DNA from: an uncultured Roseibium sp.
GTDB lineage: Bacteria; Pseudomonadota; Alphaproteobacteria; Rhizobiales; Stappiaceae
Length of the DNA: 64,000 nucleotides
Reading direction: 5' to 3'
Assembly: GCF_947494555.1 (NCBI RefSeq)
Contig: NZ_CANLVF010000001.1
Location: 248,001-312,000, forward strand
The stretch's first letter is position 1, and every line of letters starts with the position of its first letter. This document shows positions 53,370 to 62,706 of this stretch, one piece after another. The notes under the pieces were generated by a model. That model was not told the origin of the DNA and made no database searches. It was given only the letters and a program-made list of their open reading frames with translations. The position numbers were made by a program, and so were the translations under genes.

Positions 53370-54226
53370 CACCGCGTCTCCTTCGTTGTTGTCGTCAGAC
53401 GGACCAGCCAGGAGGAGGCAGCGAGTACGAAGATCGTCAGGGCAATCAGGATCATGCCGGCCGCAGCCGCGCCAGACCAGTTGAACAGTGGAGAAATCAT
53501 ATCCCTGATCACCAGACCCATCATCTGTACGCGGCGTCCGCCAAGAAGCAGGGGAATGGCAAACGCGCTGGCGTTGAACGCAAAGACAATGGAGGCGGCT
53601 CCGACAAGGCCCGGCCGCAACAGCGGTACCGTGACATCCCTGAAGGTGCGCCAATGCCCGGCGCCCAGGGAACTTGCCGCTTCCAGGTATTCCGGAGAAA
53701 TGGCTCTCACGGCGCCGACGATCGGAAAGACCGCAAGCGGCAGGGACGTCTGCACCAGTCCCAGCAAGACACCGGTCTCGTTGAACAGCAGGAACAGAGG
53801 TCGTTCGATGATCCCCATTGCCTTCAAGGTCGAGTTCAGGACACCGGACGGGCCAAGCAGCAGGATCCAGCCGTAGGCCTGGACCAAAAGGTTCAGGATA
53901 AGCGGTAACAGAATGGAAATTGTGAGCAAGCGCCTGAAGAACGAACTGCGCAGCGACGTCATGACAAACGCCAGCGGAACTGCCAGGACCATAACAATAA
54001 GCGTTGCGACAAACGCCAGCTTCAGCGTCAGCCAGACGGACCTGCCGAAGAACGGGGTCATCAAGTCGCGATAGGCCTGGATCGACAATCCTTCGATTGT
54101 TCCCTGTTCAGAAGACAGGGAAAAACGCAAGATGAAAAAGCATGCCGCCAAAAACGGCAGAATGGCTATAAAAGCAGGCGCTGCGAACAGCAGCGCCTGT
54201 TTCCTTGGAAGAAGCTCAGTCGACAC
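53369..54226 (-). CDS. ABC transporter permease, PotB-like
   Basis: This is a 285-residue inner-membrane permease starting with GTG at 54224-54226 (MSTELLPRKQALLFAAP). There are six hydrophobic segments and an EAA loop (EYLEAASSLGAGHWRTFRDVTVPLLRPG). It sits 27 bases after the binding-protein gene and is coupled to the second permease through a one-base overlap. The two permeases form the membrane channel of the importer. The only oddity is the GTG start. Confidence 0.92.
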   Translation of the reverse strand: MSTELLPRKQALLFAAPAFIAILPFLAACFFILRFSLSSEQGTIEGLSIQAYRDLMTPFFGRSVWLTLKLAFVATLIVMVLAVPLAFVMTSLRSSFFRRLLTISILLPLILNLLVQAYGWILLLGPSGVLNSTLKAMGIIERPLFLLFNETGVLLGLVQTSLPLAVFPIVGAVRAISPEYLEAASSLGAGHWRTFRDVTVPLLRPGLVGAASIVFAFNASAFAIPLLLGGRRVQMMGLVIRDMISPLFNWSGAAAAGMILIALTIFVLAASSWLVRLTTTTKETR

Positions 54227-54253
54227 GATCGATTGTCACTTGATCCTTGCCTA

Positions 54254-55345
54254 TCAAGACAGGGTCTGCTGGTAGGTCGCAATCCAGTTTTCGCGAACAT
54301 CGGCGATAAAGGACTTGTCATGAACGACAGCTTTTTCGCTGAGCTGCTCCGGCTTGATGATAAACGGACTTGCCTTGGCAGCCTCACTCATCACCGCCTG
54401 CTGGTTGATCGGCCCGTTCAGAACGGCTTCGGCCATCACGCCCTGGACCTTGTCATCAAGCGTGAAGTCGATGAAAGCATGTACGACATCGTCGTCACCA
54501 GGCTTGGATTTCGGCACGATCGTGTACATCAGATCCGCGAAGAAACCTTCGTCAAGATCGTAGGTCGCGCCCATGTTGGACTCTGCAGGGTTGGCAAGTT
54601 CCTTCGCGAAAAAGGCCGGAGCATAGACGCCGCCGATGTCGAGTGCGTCGGATCTGAAGAGCTCCGAAATCTGGCCCGGGTTCTCTCCAAAGGTCAAAAT
54701 ACCATTGCGCAGTTCGGCAAGCTTCGCAAAGGCAGCTTCTGAATTGGTTCCGTCGCCGCCGATCATCTTGCCGGTCGCGAAGATCGTGTCCAGCGCGTCC
54801 GTCCAGGTTGCCGGCGGCAGGAAGAGACGTCCGGAATGCGCAGCGTCCCACATTTCCGCGTAAGACTTCGGCGGCTCCTTGAATGTCTTGGTGTTGTAGA
54901 TCATTCCGCCGGTCCAAAGCAGATAGCCGATACCGTGACCTTCCGCGCCCGAGCGGAAGCGCGGATCCACTTTTTCAAGATTGGGCAGCATGTTCAGGTC
55001 GGGCTTCGCCAGCAAACCGTCTCCGGCAAGTTCAACCGCGCCAACGCCGGCAAGGGTGATGACATCATATTGGGCCTTTCCACCGGACGCCCTGAGTTTG
55101 GCAACCATTTCCGAGGTGGAGCCAGTGCGGTCGGCGATGACCTTGGCGCCGGTCATCTCCTCGAAGGGTTTTGCAATATTTTCCAGGATTGCCAGACCCG
55201 TATTGTCGGACCAGGTTAAAAGCCGGATTTCCTTGCCGCTGAAATCGCTTTTACCGGCAGCTGTTACGATTGAAGGCATTGCGAGCGTTGCTGCAGATGC
55301 TGCACCAGCCTTCAGGATACCACGTCGGGTCAGTTTGAAAGTCAC
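54254..55345 (-). CDS. ABC transporter substrate-binding protein, spermidine/putrescine type, Tat-exported
   Basis: This 363-residue protein starts with GTG at 55343-55345 behind AGAGGTGG. The N-terminus TRRGILKAGAASAATLAMP is a twin-arginine signal, so the protein is folded before export to the periplasm. The mature part begins near SDFSGKEIRLLTWSDNTG, the opening strand of PotD-like family 1 proteins; GIGYLLWTGGMIYNTK is another family block. It is the first gene of a four-gene import operon. It is divergent from an aminotransferase gene, and with the ureohydrolase nearby a role in polyamine or guanidino compound use is a reasonable inference. Confidence 0.92.
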   Translation of the reverse strand: MTFKLTRRGILKAGAASAATLAMPSIVTAAGKSDFSGKEIRLLTWSDNTGLAILENIAKPFEEMTGAKVIADRTGSTSEMVAKLRASGGKAQYDVITLAGVGAVELAGDGLLAKPDLNMLPNLEKVDPRFRSGAEGHGIGYLLWTGGMIYNTKTFKEPPKSYAEMWDAAHSGRLFLPPATWTDALDTIFATGKMIGGDGTNSEAAFAKLAELRNGILTFGENPGQISELFRSDALDIGGVYAPAFFAKELANPAESNMGATYDLDEGFFADLMYTIVPKSKPGDDDVVHAFIDFTLDDKVQGVMAEAVLNGPINQQAVMSEAAKASPFIIKPEQLSEKAVVHDKSFIADVRENWIATYQQTLS

Positions 55346-55728
55346 CGTTCCACCTCTGAATTTCGGCCGAATGCGACCGTTTGGAATTGTCAGGGGTAAG
55401 CTCCGGCGTTGTTGTTTGCATTACCACTTCATTGAATCGAATAATTCTTGCAAAAAAATACAAGTTTTACGATTTGGATGAAAAATTATGCATGACTGAC
55501 CGATTTTTTATCAGTCTGGGTCAGAAGTAGCCATTTGGGCGGGAAATCAGAAGCTTGTTTCAAGGTGAAGTGGTCACCCGAAAACCTGCAGAACCCCAGA
55601 CAATCAGGCGCTCAGGCAAATGAAATTGGAGATTTTGGTCTGTTGGCACCGGATTTGTTTCATCAACGGAAACCGTTACATTCATATTTATCAATGTTTT
55701 GATTGATAAGTATCCATTTTAAGGGGGC
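55346..55728. other. Divergent promoter region with operator-like palindrome
   Basis: These 383 bases separate the ABC operon and the aminotransferase gene. The DNA is AT-rich near 55400-55520 and 55620-55720, which suits two promoters. A strong palindrome lies at 55688-55709. No gene is evident. Confidence 0.5.
55688..55709. promoter_or_regulatory. Perfect palindrome upstream of the aminotransferase gene
   Basis: TTATCAAT at 55688-55695, a 6-base spacer, and ATTGATAA at 55702-55709 form an 8-base perfect inverted repeat. It ends 20 bases before the aminotransferase start, where a bound protein would block RNA polymerase. The matching regulator is not adjacent; candidates in the window are the Lrp, LysR and GntR proteins. 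Confidence 0.6.
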
Positions 55729-56994
55729 TTGAGTGATCTATCGTCGGTTTTTGTGCGTGAACAACAAGTGCGCGCGCGCAAATTTCTCAATGCAAACGTG
55801 GCAATTTCGAACTTGAATCCGAACCTCATCGACACGGCCACGCCTCCGATCCCGGAGGCGGAAGATTGGTTGTTGGCCTATGACGGCCGGTTTGGCCCGG
55901 CGCTCAATCTTAGCCAGGCGGTTCCTGGTGATCCGCCCCCGTCAGAATTTATGGCGAAGATCGCGTCTTCTGCTGGAACCACAGAAGCAACGCGATACGG
56001 CGACATTTTCGGCGACCATGGGCTGCGTGCCGCATACGCCGCTGATTGCTCGGAATTGTTTCAGGCTTCGATTGATCCGGCTGAGATCGCAATCACAGCA
56101 GGCTGTAATCAGGCCTTTTTCGTTTCAATCATGGCTCTTGCCGCTGCGGGCGATGCGATCATTTTGCCAGCCCCCTGGTATTTCAATCACAAAATGACCC
56201 TCGACATGTTGGGCGTCGAGGCAAGACCGATGCCGCTTCTGGCCGAAAACAGTTTCCTTCCGGATGTAGCCGATACCGCCAAACTGATCGATGACAAGGT
56301 CAAGGCAATCGTTCTGGTAACGCCCAACAATCCAACGGGTGCCATCTATCCGCCTGATTTGATTACGTCTTTCTTCGAGCTCGCTCATGAACAGGGCATC
56401 AAACTGATCCTGGACGAAACGTATCGCGATTTCCTGCACGAAAAGGCTGCACCCCACGGGCTCTTCAGCGATCCGTGCTGGCAGGATACGGTTATCAGCC
56501 TCTACAGCTTTTCAAAAAGCTACGCCATTCCCGGACACCGCCTCGGTGCGGTGACCGCATCGCCGCAGGTTCTGAGTGAATTAGGCAAGGTTCTCGATTG
56601 CATCCAGATATGCCCCGCACGCGCCGCGCAACTGGCGCTGCCCTGGGCAATGGCAAATCTGAGTGGCTGGCGAATGGAGACCAATGCTCAGATTTCAGAA
56701 AGGGCGGGCGCATTCCGCAAGGCTCTGACGCCGCATCCGGCATGGCGTATTGATCAAATGGGCGCTTACTTCGCCTATGTGCGCCATCCGTTTCCCGGTG
56801 TTTCAGCTGTCGCAGTCGCAGAGCGGCTCGCAAGTGATTGCGGGCTGCTTGCTTTGCCGGGCAGTTATTTCGGTCCCGGACAGGAGCAGCATCTGAGATT
56901 TGCGTTTGCCAATGTTGGCTGTCATGCCATCGCTCAGGTCACGGACCGGCTTGCGGGTTTTCATGAAGCGTCACTCGAAGCTGCTCGGAAATAG
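55729..56994 (+). CDS. Class I/II aminotransferase, PLP-dependent
   Basis: This is a 421-residue fold-type I aminotransferase. Markers are NLSQAVPGDPP early, GDIFGDHGLRAAYA, APWYFNHKMTL, TPNNPTGAIYPP with the cofactor-binding Asn, LDETYRDF, and SLYSFSKSYAIPGHRLG with the Schiff-base lysine in SFSKS. The start is a TTG at 55729 directly after AGGGGG, which is tight, so the exact N-terminus is uncertain. It is divergent from the polyamine-type importer and may process the imported amine or amino acid. A palindrome upstream suggests repression. Confidence 0.9.
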   Translation: MSDLSSVFVREQQVRARKFLNANVAISNLNPNLIDTATPPIPEAEDWLLAYDGRFGPALNLSQAVPGDPPPSEFMAKIASSAGTTEATRYGDIFGDHGLRAAYAADCSELFQASIDPAEIAITAGCNQAFFVSIMALAAAGDAIILPAPWYFNHKMTLDMLGVEARPMPLLAENSFLPDVADTAKLIDDKVKAIVLVTPNNPTGAIYPPDLITSFFELAHEQGIKLILDETYRDFLHEKAAPHGLFSDPCWQDTVISLYSFSKSYAIPGHRLGAVTASPQVLSELGKVLDCIQICPARAAQLALPWAMANLSGWRMETNAQISERAGAFRKALTPHPAWRIDQMGAYFAYVRHPFPGVSAVAVAERLASDCGLLALPGSYFGPGQEQHLRFAFANVGCHAIAQVTDRLAGFHEASLEAARK

Positions 56995-57074
56995 GTGTGC
57001 AGCATTCTTTTTCGGAGCGCCAATTTCCGTGTTGTGCCGGGGGACAGGCAGGGCACCCTGTTGGCCGTCAGACC

Positions 57075-57692
57075 TCAGCGGTTGAAAACTGAAGCAACCA
57101 GACTGCTCCCGGCTGTTGCGAACAATCCGGCTACGACGCTGTCAATCCAACGGCGCAGACGCAAATAGGCCGTCATGAAGCCGGGATGCGAAAACGCGAG
57201 AGCATGCCCGAAGTAATTGAGAAAGCCGATCATAGCGCACAGGACCAGGGGCGCAGCCAGCTGTTCGATCGGGGCTTCTATATCCAGTCCCACAGAAAGA
57301 GCAGCCATCCATGCCACAACTGCTTTGGGATTGGAAAGGTTCAGGACCAGTCCCCGGACGAACCACTTTCCACGCGAAACATTCTCTGTGACGGGTTTTA
57401 CGGAGGCTGCTGCCGCGCGAGCAGATTGGAACGCGAGCCAAAGCAGATAGCAGCCACCGAAGAACTTGAATATGTAAAGAACTGTCTCTGAGGCCTGCAG
57501 TACAGCTCCCAATCCCGACGCTGCAACCATCCCCCAAAACGCCAGCCCGACGCCGAGTCCGAAGCCAAACTGAAGCCCAAGTTTTCGCCCGCTCCGCATT
57601 GCCACGGTTGCCACGGCTATGTTTGCGGGCCCAGGTGAAATTGTTACGACCAGGAAGGCCGCAAGGATAGTTGTAAGGTCTGCAATGTCCAT
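57075..57692 (-). CDS. LysE family amino acid exporter
   Basis: This is a 205-residue inner-membrane protein with six hydrophobic segments. The family opening LAAFLVVTISPGPANIAVATVAMRSG (SPGP motif) and the mid-protein GLVLNLSNPKAVVAW are diagnostic for LysE/RhtB exporters. It would export an amino acid or homoserine-type compound. It is divergent from an Lrp-type regulator, the usual partner of LysE genes, but that regulator is frameshifted here. If the regulator is inactive, exporter control may be lost or taken over by another Lrp protein. Confidence 0.92.
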   Translation of the reverse strand: MDIADLTTILAAFLVVTISPGPANIAVATVAMRSGRKLGLQFGFGLGVGLAFWGMVAASGLGAVLQASETVLYIFKFFGGCYLLWLAFQSARAAAASVKPVTENVSRGKWFVRGLVLNLSNPKAVVAWMAALSVGLDIEAPIEQLAAPLVLCAMIGFLNYFGHALAFSHPGFMTAYLRLRRWIDSVVAGLFATAGSSLVASVFNR

Positions 57693-57800
57693 CGTGCACC
57701 TGCCGCATCGTTTGTGTGCCGGAAAAGATAGCTTCTAACTCAGGGCCAAATGGATCTAAGGTCACGGTGAACCGGGACATGGTGCCCGGAAATTGACCTG

Positions 57801-58285
57801 ATGAGGTGCAGTTTGCCCAGAACACTTGATAAGCTTGATAGGCAAATTCTGGAGCATCTGCAGGCAGGAGGAGCGGCGGCAGCACGCGAAACCGCCGAGG
57901 CGGTAGGGTCTTCAAAATCCGTGGTGCAACGGCGCATCAAACGGCTGGAGGAAGAAGGGGTCATCCTGGAGCGGGTTGCGGTTGTCGATCCGCAAAAATG
58001 CGGACCGCTCATGACTTTCCTCGTTGAGGTCGAGATCGAACACGAGCGGGTCGATCTTCTCGACGACTTTCGAAAAACAGTTTTGCGGCTGGAAGAAGTT
58101 CAGCAATGCTACTATGTGACCGGCGCGACTGATTTCATGCTTGTGGTCGTCACAAAGGACATGGAGAGCTTCGAGGCGCTCAGCCGGCAGGTTTCACCGA
58201 AAATCCGAATATCAGACGGTTCGAGACCAAGGTCGTTGTCGGCCAGGTAAAGGCCAGCCTGAGGGTCCCGTTGTTTGCCGATTGA
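57801..58285 (+). pseudogene. Lrp/AsnC family regulator with C-terminal frameshift
   Basis: From the ATG at 57801 an intact N-terminal helix-turn-helix (LDKLDRQILEHLQ, SSKSVVQRRIKRLEEEGVI) and most of the ligand domain (YYVTGATDFMLVVVTKDMESFEALSRQV) can be read. After codon 131 (58191-58193) the frame changes: the annotated frame gives SPKIRISDG and stops at 58250, while the +1 frame from 58192 gives the expected family ending FTENPNIRRFETKVVVGQVK and stops at 58285. One base seems to be missing in the GTTTC at 58191-58195. It is either a real disabling mutation, programmed or phase-variable, or a sequencing error. It is divergent from lysE. Confidence 0.85.
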
Positions 58286-58481
58286 CCAGATTTGGAGCCG
58301 ACTATCATGCCTTGCTGCATCCGGTCTGTTCACCGCATGCCTGCTGGAATGGCAACGCCATAAGTGCAGCGCCTGCGAGTTGATGCCGGCGCGTTCTTTT
58401 GAATGCTCGCACATTCGACAGGCGTTGGATTTAAACGGCTAGTGTGCGCCAGTCCGGCAAACAGCATGAAAAAGTGAAAAG

Positions 58482-59141
58482 CTAAAGCCCAAGCGCGCGC
58501 ATCTGCTGGGACATTTGCGTGAAGGAACCGGCCACGTGCTTGTTGATTGCGGCCTCCGCCCGGACAGCGTCATGGGTTCGGAATGCTTCCAGCAGCTCTT
58601 GATGTTCTTCCATGATTGTCTGGTATCTCACCGGGCTGATGCGAAGTTTCGCGCCGTGAACATTCAGTGCCTTGCGCAGCTTTTTCCAAAGATCGGCGGC
58701 GACCTGATTGTAGTGACGGCGGCAGATGGCCCAGTGAAACTCGAAATCCAGCTTTCTGAACTCGATGAGATTACCGGAAGGCACCTCTTCTATCTTGCGC
58801 TGGATCTCTTCCATTTCCTCGATCATTTCGGGCTGTGCATAGTCGGCGAACCACGAAACGAAGTAAGGTTCCAGAAGTTGCAGCACCTCGAATATGTTCT
58901 GGATCGTATTCGCATCGCCTTGCTTGACGACTGCCCCCCGATTGGGATGGATCTCTACGAAGCCTTCCCCCTGCAGTAGCCTTAGAACTTCCCGGATCGG
59001 ACTGGTGCTGACGCCGAATCTCGTCGCCAGTTCAGACACTTTCAGTCGCTGCCCCGCTTCCAGACGACCGCTCGAGATTTCCTCCAGGACCGCCTCATAT
59101 AGGGTTTCTTCCTGATCGTTCGCCTTGTTAAACGCGTTCAT
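58482..59141 (-). CDS. GntR family transcriptional regulator (FCD/FadR group)
   Basis: This is a 219-residue regulator. The winged helix is clear: LYEAVLEEISSGRLEAGQRL, VSELATRFGVSTSPIREVLRLLQGEG, then FVEIHPNRGAVV. The C-terminal helical FCD domain has the metal/ligand residues pattern EFRKLDFEFHWAIC and EEHQELLEAF. It is divergent from the enolase-superfamily dehydratase and Opp-type transporter genes, so I infer that it represses that operon until the sugar acid or its derivative binds. Confidence 0.93.
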   Translation of the reverse strand: MNAFNKANDQEETLYEAVLEEISSGRLEAGQRLKVSELATRFGVSTSPIREVLRLLQGEGFVEIHPNRGAVVKQGDANTIQNIFEVLQLLEPYFVSWFADYAQPEMIEEMEEIQRKIEEVPSGNLIEFRKLDFEFHWAICRRHYNQVAADLWKKLRKALNVHGAKLRISPVRYQTIMEEHQELLEAFRTHDAVRAEAAINKHVAGSFTQMSQQMRALGL

Positions 59142-59461
59142 ACTTTCCTCTCGCGCATTTGCCTGGCGGATCCGTCAGGTTGCCGGGGCATTTCAAAAGC
59201 AGAAACCGGGCCGTGATACAGGACCTTTTTTCTGTCGCGATGCGTACCTGCACCACACAAGCTCCCGTTTTCAAAGACTATCTGGTAGCAGTCTCGCACA
59301 TTCTCCACAATCAATCCTTTTGTTTTTTCATTGGTTTCGTTCGATAATACTCTTATTAAAAAGCATTAAATCAATCAAAAAATCTATAAAAAGAAAAAAA
59401 TAGTCGACGATCTTGAAAGGATCGTGTAGCTTTTCAAGAGTGCATTCGGAAGGAGCAGGAC
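59142..59461. other. Divergent promoter region of the GntR and dehydratase genes
   Basis: These 320 bases hold no gene. A very AT-rich stretch at about 59330-59402 is probably the promoter of the dehydratase operon, and an inverted repeat at 59407-59425 lies directly downstream of it. Confidence 0.5.
59407..59425. promoter_or_regulatory. Possible GntR operator before the dehydratase operon
   Basis: ACGATC at 59407-59412, a 7-base spacer, and GATCGT at 59420-59425 form a 6-base inverted repeat. It follows the AT-rich promoter-like stretch and lies 36 bases before the dehydratase ATG, a position suited to repression by the divergent GntR protein. Confidence 0.4.
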
Positions 59462-60682
59462 ATGCCGGAGATGTCGGAGACTGTTGCATTGGAGGCGGTG
59501 CCGGTCTCGAAAGGGTGGGAAGACAAGGCCGCCCGCATCACAACAATTACCCCTGTTCTGGCGCGCGTTGGAAAGCGCAATCAGCTGCTTGTAAAGCTGG
59601 TGACGGAAGACGGGTTGACCGGATGGGGCGAGAGCGGTCTTTCGGGCCGTGAACGCGCGGTTTCGGCGGCCGTGGATCACTTTGCAGCCTTTCTGGAAGG
59701 TCAGGATTCAAGAAAGATCGGACGCATTTGGCAGGAATGCTATCGAAGCCAGTATTTCGAAGGCGGGCGCGTCCTGACAGCTGCCATCTCGGCGATCGAC
59801 ATCGCGCTTCACGATGTTCTCGGCAAAAGGCTGGGCGTTCCCGTCTATCAGCTTCTGGGAGGCCGGCAGCGCGATGTAATACCCACTTTCGCAAGCACGA
59901 TGGGTCAGGATCGGCAGGAGCTGCTTGAGCACACACATAAGCTCATCCATGCCGGTTGGGACTGTGTTCGGATTTATCCGTCGAATTTCGACAGGGGTGA
60001 GGTTTACAGTCCCAGGACCAGCCTTCCCGAAATTGCGGACGATCTGAAAGCGATGCGCGAGGCCATCGGGCACACGGTGACGCTTGGCATCGACCTTCAT
60101 CACCGGCTTAGCGTCGCGGAGGCCGCGAGTTTCTGCAACATGCTTCCGTCCGGGACACTTGATTTCTTAGAGGAGCCCATCAGGAGCGAAGCGCCTGATG
60201 CCTATGCCGTATTGCGCGGCATGACCGACATTCCCTTTGCGGTCGGTGAGGAGTTTTCATCCAAGTGGCAGGCGGCGCCGTTTCTGGAAAAGGGCCTTAC
60301 CCAATTCATGCGCCTGGATATCTGCAACATTGGCGGGTTCACGGAGGCAATGAAAGTTGCCGGATGGTCTGAACGTTTTTACGTCGATCTCATGCCGCAC
60401 AATCCGCTCGGGCCGGTCTGCACGGCTGCGACCGTTCATCTTGCGGCGGCCACACCCAATTTCAGCTGGCTCGAAACGCGTCAGTCGCCCGTCGAAAATC
60501 TTGGTTTCCACGACACCGGAATTTTCCCGGAACAGGTTCAGCTGGAGGGCCCGGTCTATGTGGTGCCGGACAGCCCCGGTCTCGGTGTCGAGGTCGATGA
60601 AGATGCCATTACGAAACAGGATCCAACACATGTAGAAGCGCCGCATCTAAGGCGCCCGGACGGCTCGGTCACCAACTGGTGA
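59462..60682 (+). CDS. Enolase-superfamily dehydratase (mandelate racemase/galactonate dehydratase-like)
   Basis: This is a 406-residue cytoplasmic enzyme that would abstract the proton alpha to a carboxylate, typically dehydrating an aldonic acid to a 2-keto-3-deoxy acid. Candidate magnesium ligands are Asp211 (GIDLHH), Glu237 (FLEEP) and Glu263 (VGEEF), and the candidate acid/base histidines are His213 and His313 (MPHNPLGP). The capping domain has GWGESGLSGRE and ISAIDIALHDVLGKRLGVPVYQLLGG. AAGGAG lies 6 bases before the ATG. The Opp-type transporter genes follow on the same strand, so import and first catabolic step are joined. The substrate is unknown. Confidence 0.9.
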   Translation: MPEMSETVALEAVPVSKGWEDKAARITTITPVLARVGKRNQLLVKLVTEDGLTGWGESGLSGRERAVSAAVDHFAAFLEGQDSRKIGRIWQECYRSQYFEGGRVLTAAISAIDIALHDVLGKRLGVPVYQLLGGRQRDVIPTFASTMGQDRQELLEHTHKLIHAGWDCVRIYPSNFDRGEVYSPRTSLPEIADDLKAMREAIGHTVTLGIDLHHRLSVAEAASFCNMLPSGTLDFLEEPIRSEAPDAYAVLRGMTDIPFAVGEEFSSKWQAAPFLEKGLTQFMRLDICNIGGFTEAMKVAGWSERFYVDLMPHNPLGPVCTAATVHLAAATPNFSWLETRQSPVENLGFHDTGIFPEQVQLEGPVYVVPDSPGLGVEVDEDAITKQDPTHVEAPHLRRPDGSVTNW

Positions 60683-60717
60683 GCGGGTGACTGTCGTTCA
60701 GGAAAGAGGAGGAATGA

Positions 60718-62658
60718 ATGAGCAGCCGGAGAAATCTGAAAGCGTTTCTTGCAAGCGGCGTAGCGGGGACCTGCCTGGCATTGTCCGTCGCTGGAAGCGC
60801 TTGGTCCGCCGACTATAACGAGGCTCCAAACCTTGCAGAGCGCGTCAAGGCCGGCGACCTGCCCGCGGTGGATGAGCGCCTTCCAAAATCTCCGATGGTC
60901 ATGCAGCCGCTGGAAAAGGTTGGTGAATACGGCGGTACGCTCCGGCGCGCCATCCTTGGAGGAGGGGATCAGCACAACATTGTTCGCCTCATCGGTTCGG
61001 AGAACCTCATCCGGTGGAGCCCGGACTGGTCCTCGATCGAACCGAACATAGCGGAGAGTTTCGAGGTCTCGGACGACGCAACGACCTTCACGTTCAAGCT
61101 GCGCGAGGGAATGCGCTGGTCGGATGGCGAGCCTTTCACCGCTGACGACATTCTGTTCTGGTATGACGTACTTCTCGACGAGCGTCTGACACCTTCGAAA
61201 CACCCGAATTTCGTGGAAGCGGCCGGACCGGTCAAAGTCACGAAAATCGACGATACGACTGTCGAGTTCAAATTCCAGGAACCCAACGGCCTGTTCCTAC
61301 AGAACCTGGCCTATGGCTTCGGATACTACGTCGTGAACTATCCGAAGCATTATCTCTCGCAATTCCACATCGAGCATAATCCCGACGTTCAAAAACTCGT
61401 GGACGAGGAACCAGCGGCGGCGGACTGGGTTCAACTCTTCAACCTGAAGGCCGGGCCGATGCACACGCCGATTTTCTGGCAGAACCCGGACCGGCCGACA
61501 CTGCACCCATGGCATCTGACCAATGCCTACGGATCAACGGAGCGGGTCGTCGCCGAACGCAATCCCTATTTCTGGAAGGTCGATCCGGACGGCAATCAGC
61601 TGCCCTATATCGACAGGATAACCTGGGATCAGGTTGAGGATGCCGAATCCATTCTCCTGAAGGCCTTCAACGGTGAAATCGACTATATGGCGCGCCATAT
61701 CGGACGCCCGGTCAACCTGGCTGCGCTGACCGATAACAAGGAACGCGGCAAGTATGATTTTTACCAGGTCGGTGACATTCCAGGTAGCCAGACCACGGTG
61801 ATGCTCAACCTGAACAACGCCGATCCGGTCAAGAACGAAATCGTCAATAATCTCGATTTCCGCAAAGCCGTCAGCCACATGATCGACCGGGAAGAGATCA
61901 ACGATATCGTCTACCTGGGCGCCGGCCGGCCCGTGCAGACAGCACCCCATCCTCTGTCGCCGTTTTATAACGAGGAGTGGGCGACGCGGGACACCGAGTT
62001 TGATCCGGAGCTTGCAGGCCAACTGCTCGACAGCATTGGCCTCGACAAGAAAGACGCGGACGGATACCGCCTCGGACCGGATGGCGAAAGGTTTACACTG
62101 GTCTTTCTCATCGCCGATGTCTTCGGCTGGCAGTATCCGGACGTCATGGAACTCGTTTCCGGTTACGCCAAGGATGTCGGTCTCGATTTCCAGGTGCGTG
62201 CAAGCGACAGGTCGCGGTTGTTCGAAATCGTCAGTTCGGGTGAACACGACGCCTATATCTGGAATTGTCCGGGAGGGCTTGTCGACGCATATGCCAACCC
62301 GGACTGCTATCTGCCAAGAGGGCAGGCAGTCTTCTGGGCGCCTAAATGGGCAGCCTGGGGAGCGGATCCGAGCACTGGTGAAGAACCACCGGAGCATATC
62401 AAGAAACTGTTCGAAATCTACAAGGGTGTGACGTCGACCGCCGATCCTGAATTGCAGGAAAAGGCTCTTGTGGAACTGATCGACAATGCAAGCAAACAGC
62501 TGCTGACGGTTGGCCTGATCCAGAGCAACGGGGCGTTCGGTATCGCGCGTCAAAACCTGCACAATTTCGCGGATCCGATGCCAATCGCAGGGCAACTTTG
62601 GACACCTGCGCCCTATACCGCACAGTTCTTCTTCGAAGGCGGGGACAACCTTCCCTGA
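60718..62658 (+). CDS. ABC transporter substrate-binding protein, family 5 (Opp/Dpp type)
   Basis: This 646-residue periplasmic protein starts MSSRRNLKAFLASG with a signal peptide ending near SAWSA, and an AGGAGG site before the ATG. Family 5 motifs are present: YGGTLRRA, ESFEVSDDATTFTFKLREGMRWSDGEPFTADDILFW, then FRKAVSHMIDREEI. It is longer than most (about 530) and of the group that often imports oligosaccharides or sugar acids. The dehydratase gene lies 35 bases upstream and the permease genes follow. I infer uptake of the dehydratase substrate or its oligomer. Confidence 0.92.
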   Translation: MSSRRNLKAFLASGVAGTCLALSVAGSAWSADYNEAPNLAERVKAGDLPAVDERLPKSPMVMQPLEKVGEYGGTLRRAILGGGDQHNIVRLIGSENLIRWSPDWSSIEPNIAESFEVSDDATTFTFKLREGMRWSDGEPFTADDILFWYDVLLDERLTPSKHPNFVEAAGPVKVTKIDDTTVEFKFQEPNGLFLQNLAYGFGYYVVNYPKHYLSQFHIEHNPDVQKLVDEEPAAADWVQLFNLKAGPMHTPIFWQNPDRPTLHPWHLTNAYGSTERVVAERNPYFWKVDPDGNQLPYIDRITWDQVEDAESILLKAFNGEIDYMARHIGRPVNLAALTDNKERGKYDFYQVGDIPGSQTTVMLNLNNADPVKNEIVNNLDFRKAVSHMIDREEINDIVYLGAGRPVQTAPHPLSPFYNEEWATRDTEFDPELAGQLLDSIGLDKKDADGYRLGPDGERFTLVFLIADVFGWQYPDVMELVSGYAKDVGLDFQVRASDRSRLFEIVSSGEHDAYIWNCPGGLVDAYANPDCYLPRGQAVFWAPKWAAWGADPSTGEEPPEHIKKLFEIYKGVTSTADPELQEKALVELIDNASKQLLTVGLIQSNGAFGIARQNLHNFADPMPIAGQLWTPAPYTAQFFFEGGDNLP

Positions 62659-62706
62659 CGCGGTTCGTGATCCGGTCTGCTATCCTGTACGGCCGGATAC
62701 ACTCGT

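Noticed and set aside
51465..55345. The ABC operon considered as the type I exporter for the RTX protein
   Set aside because: It has a periplasmic binding protein, two permeases and a PotA-like ATPase, which is an importer. No HlyB/HlyD-type protein is present.
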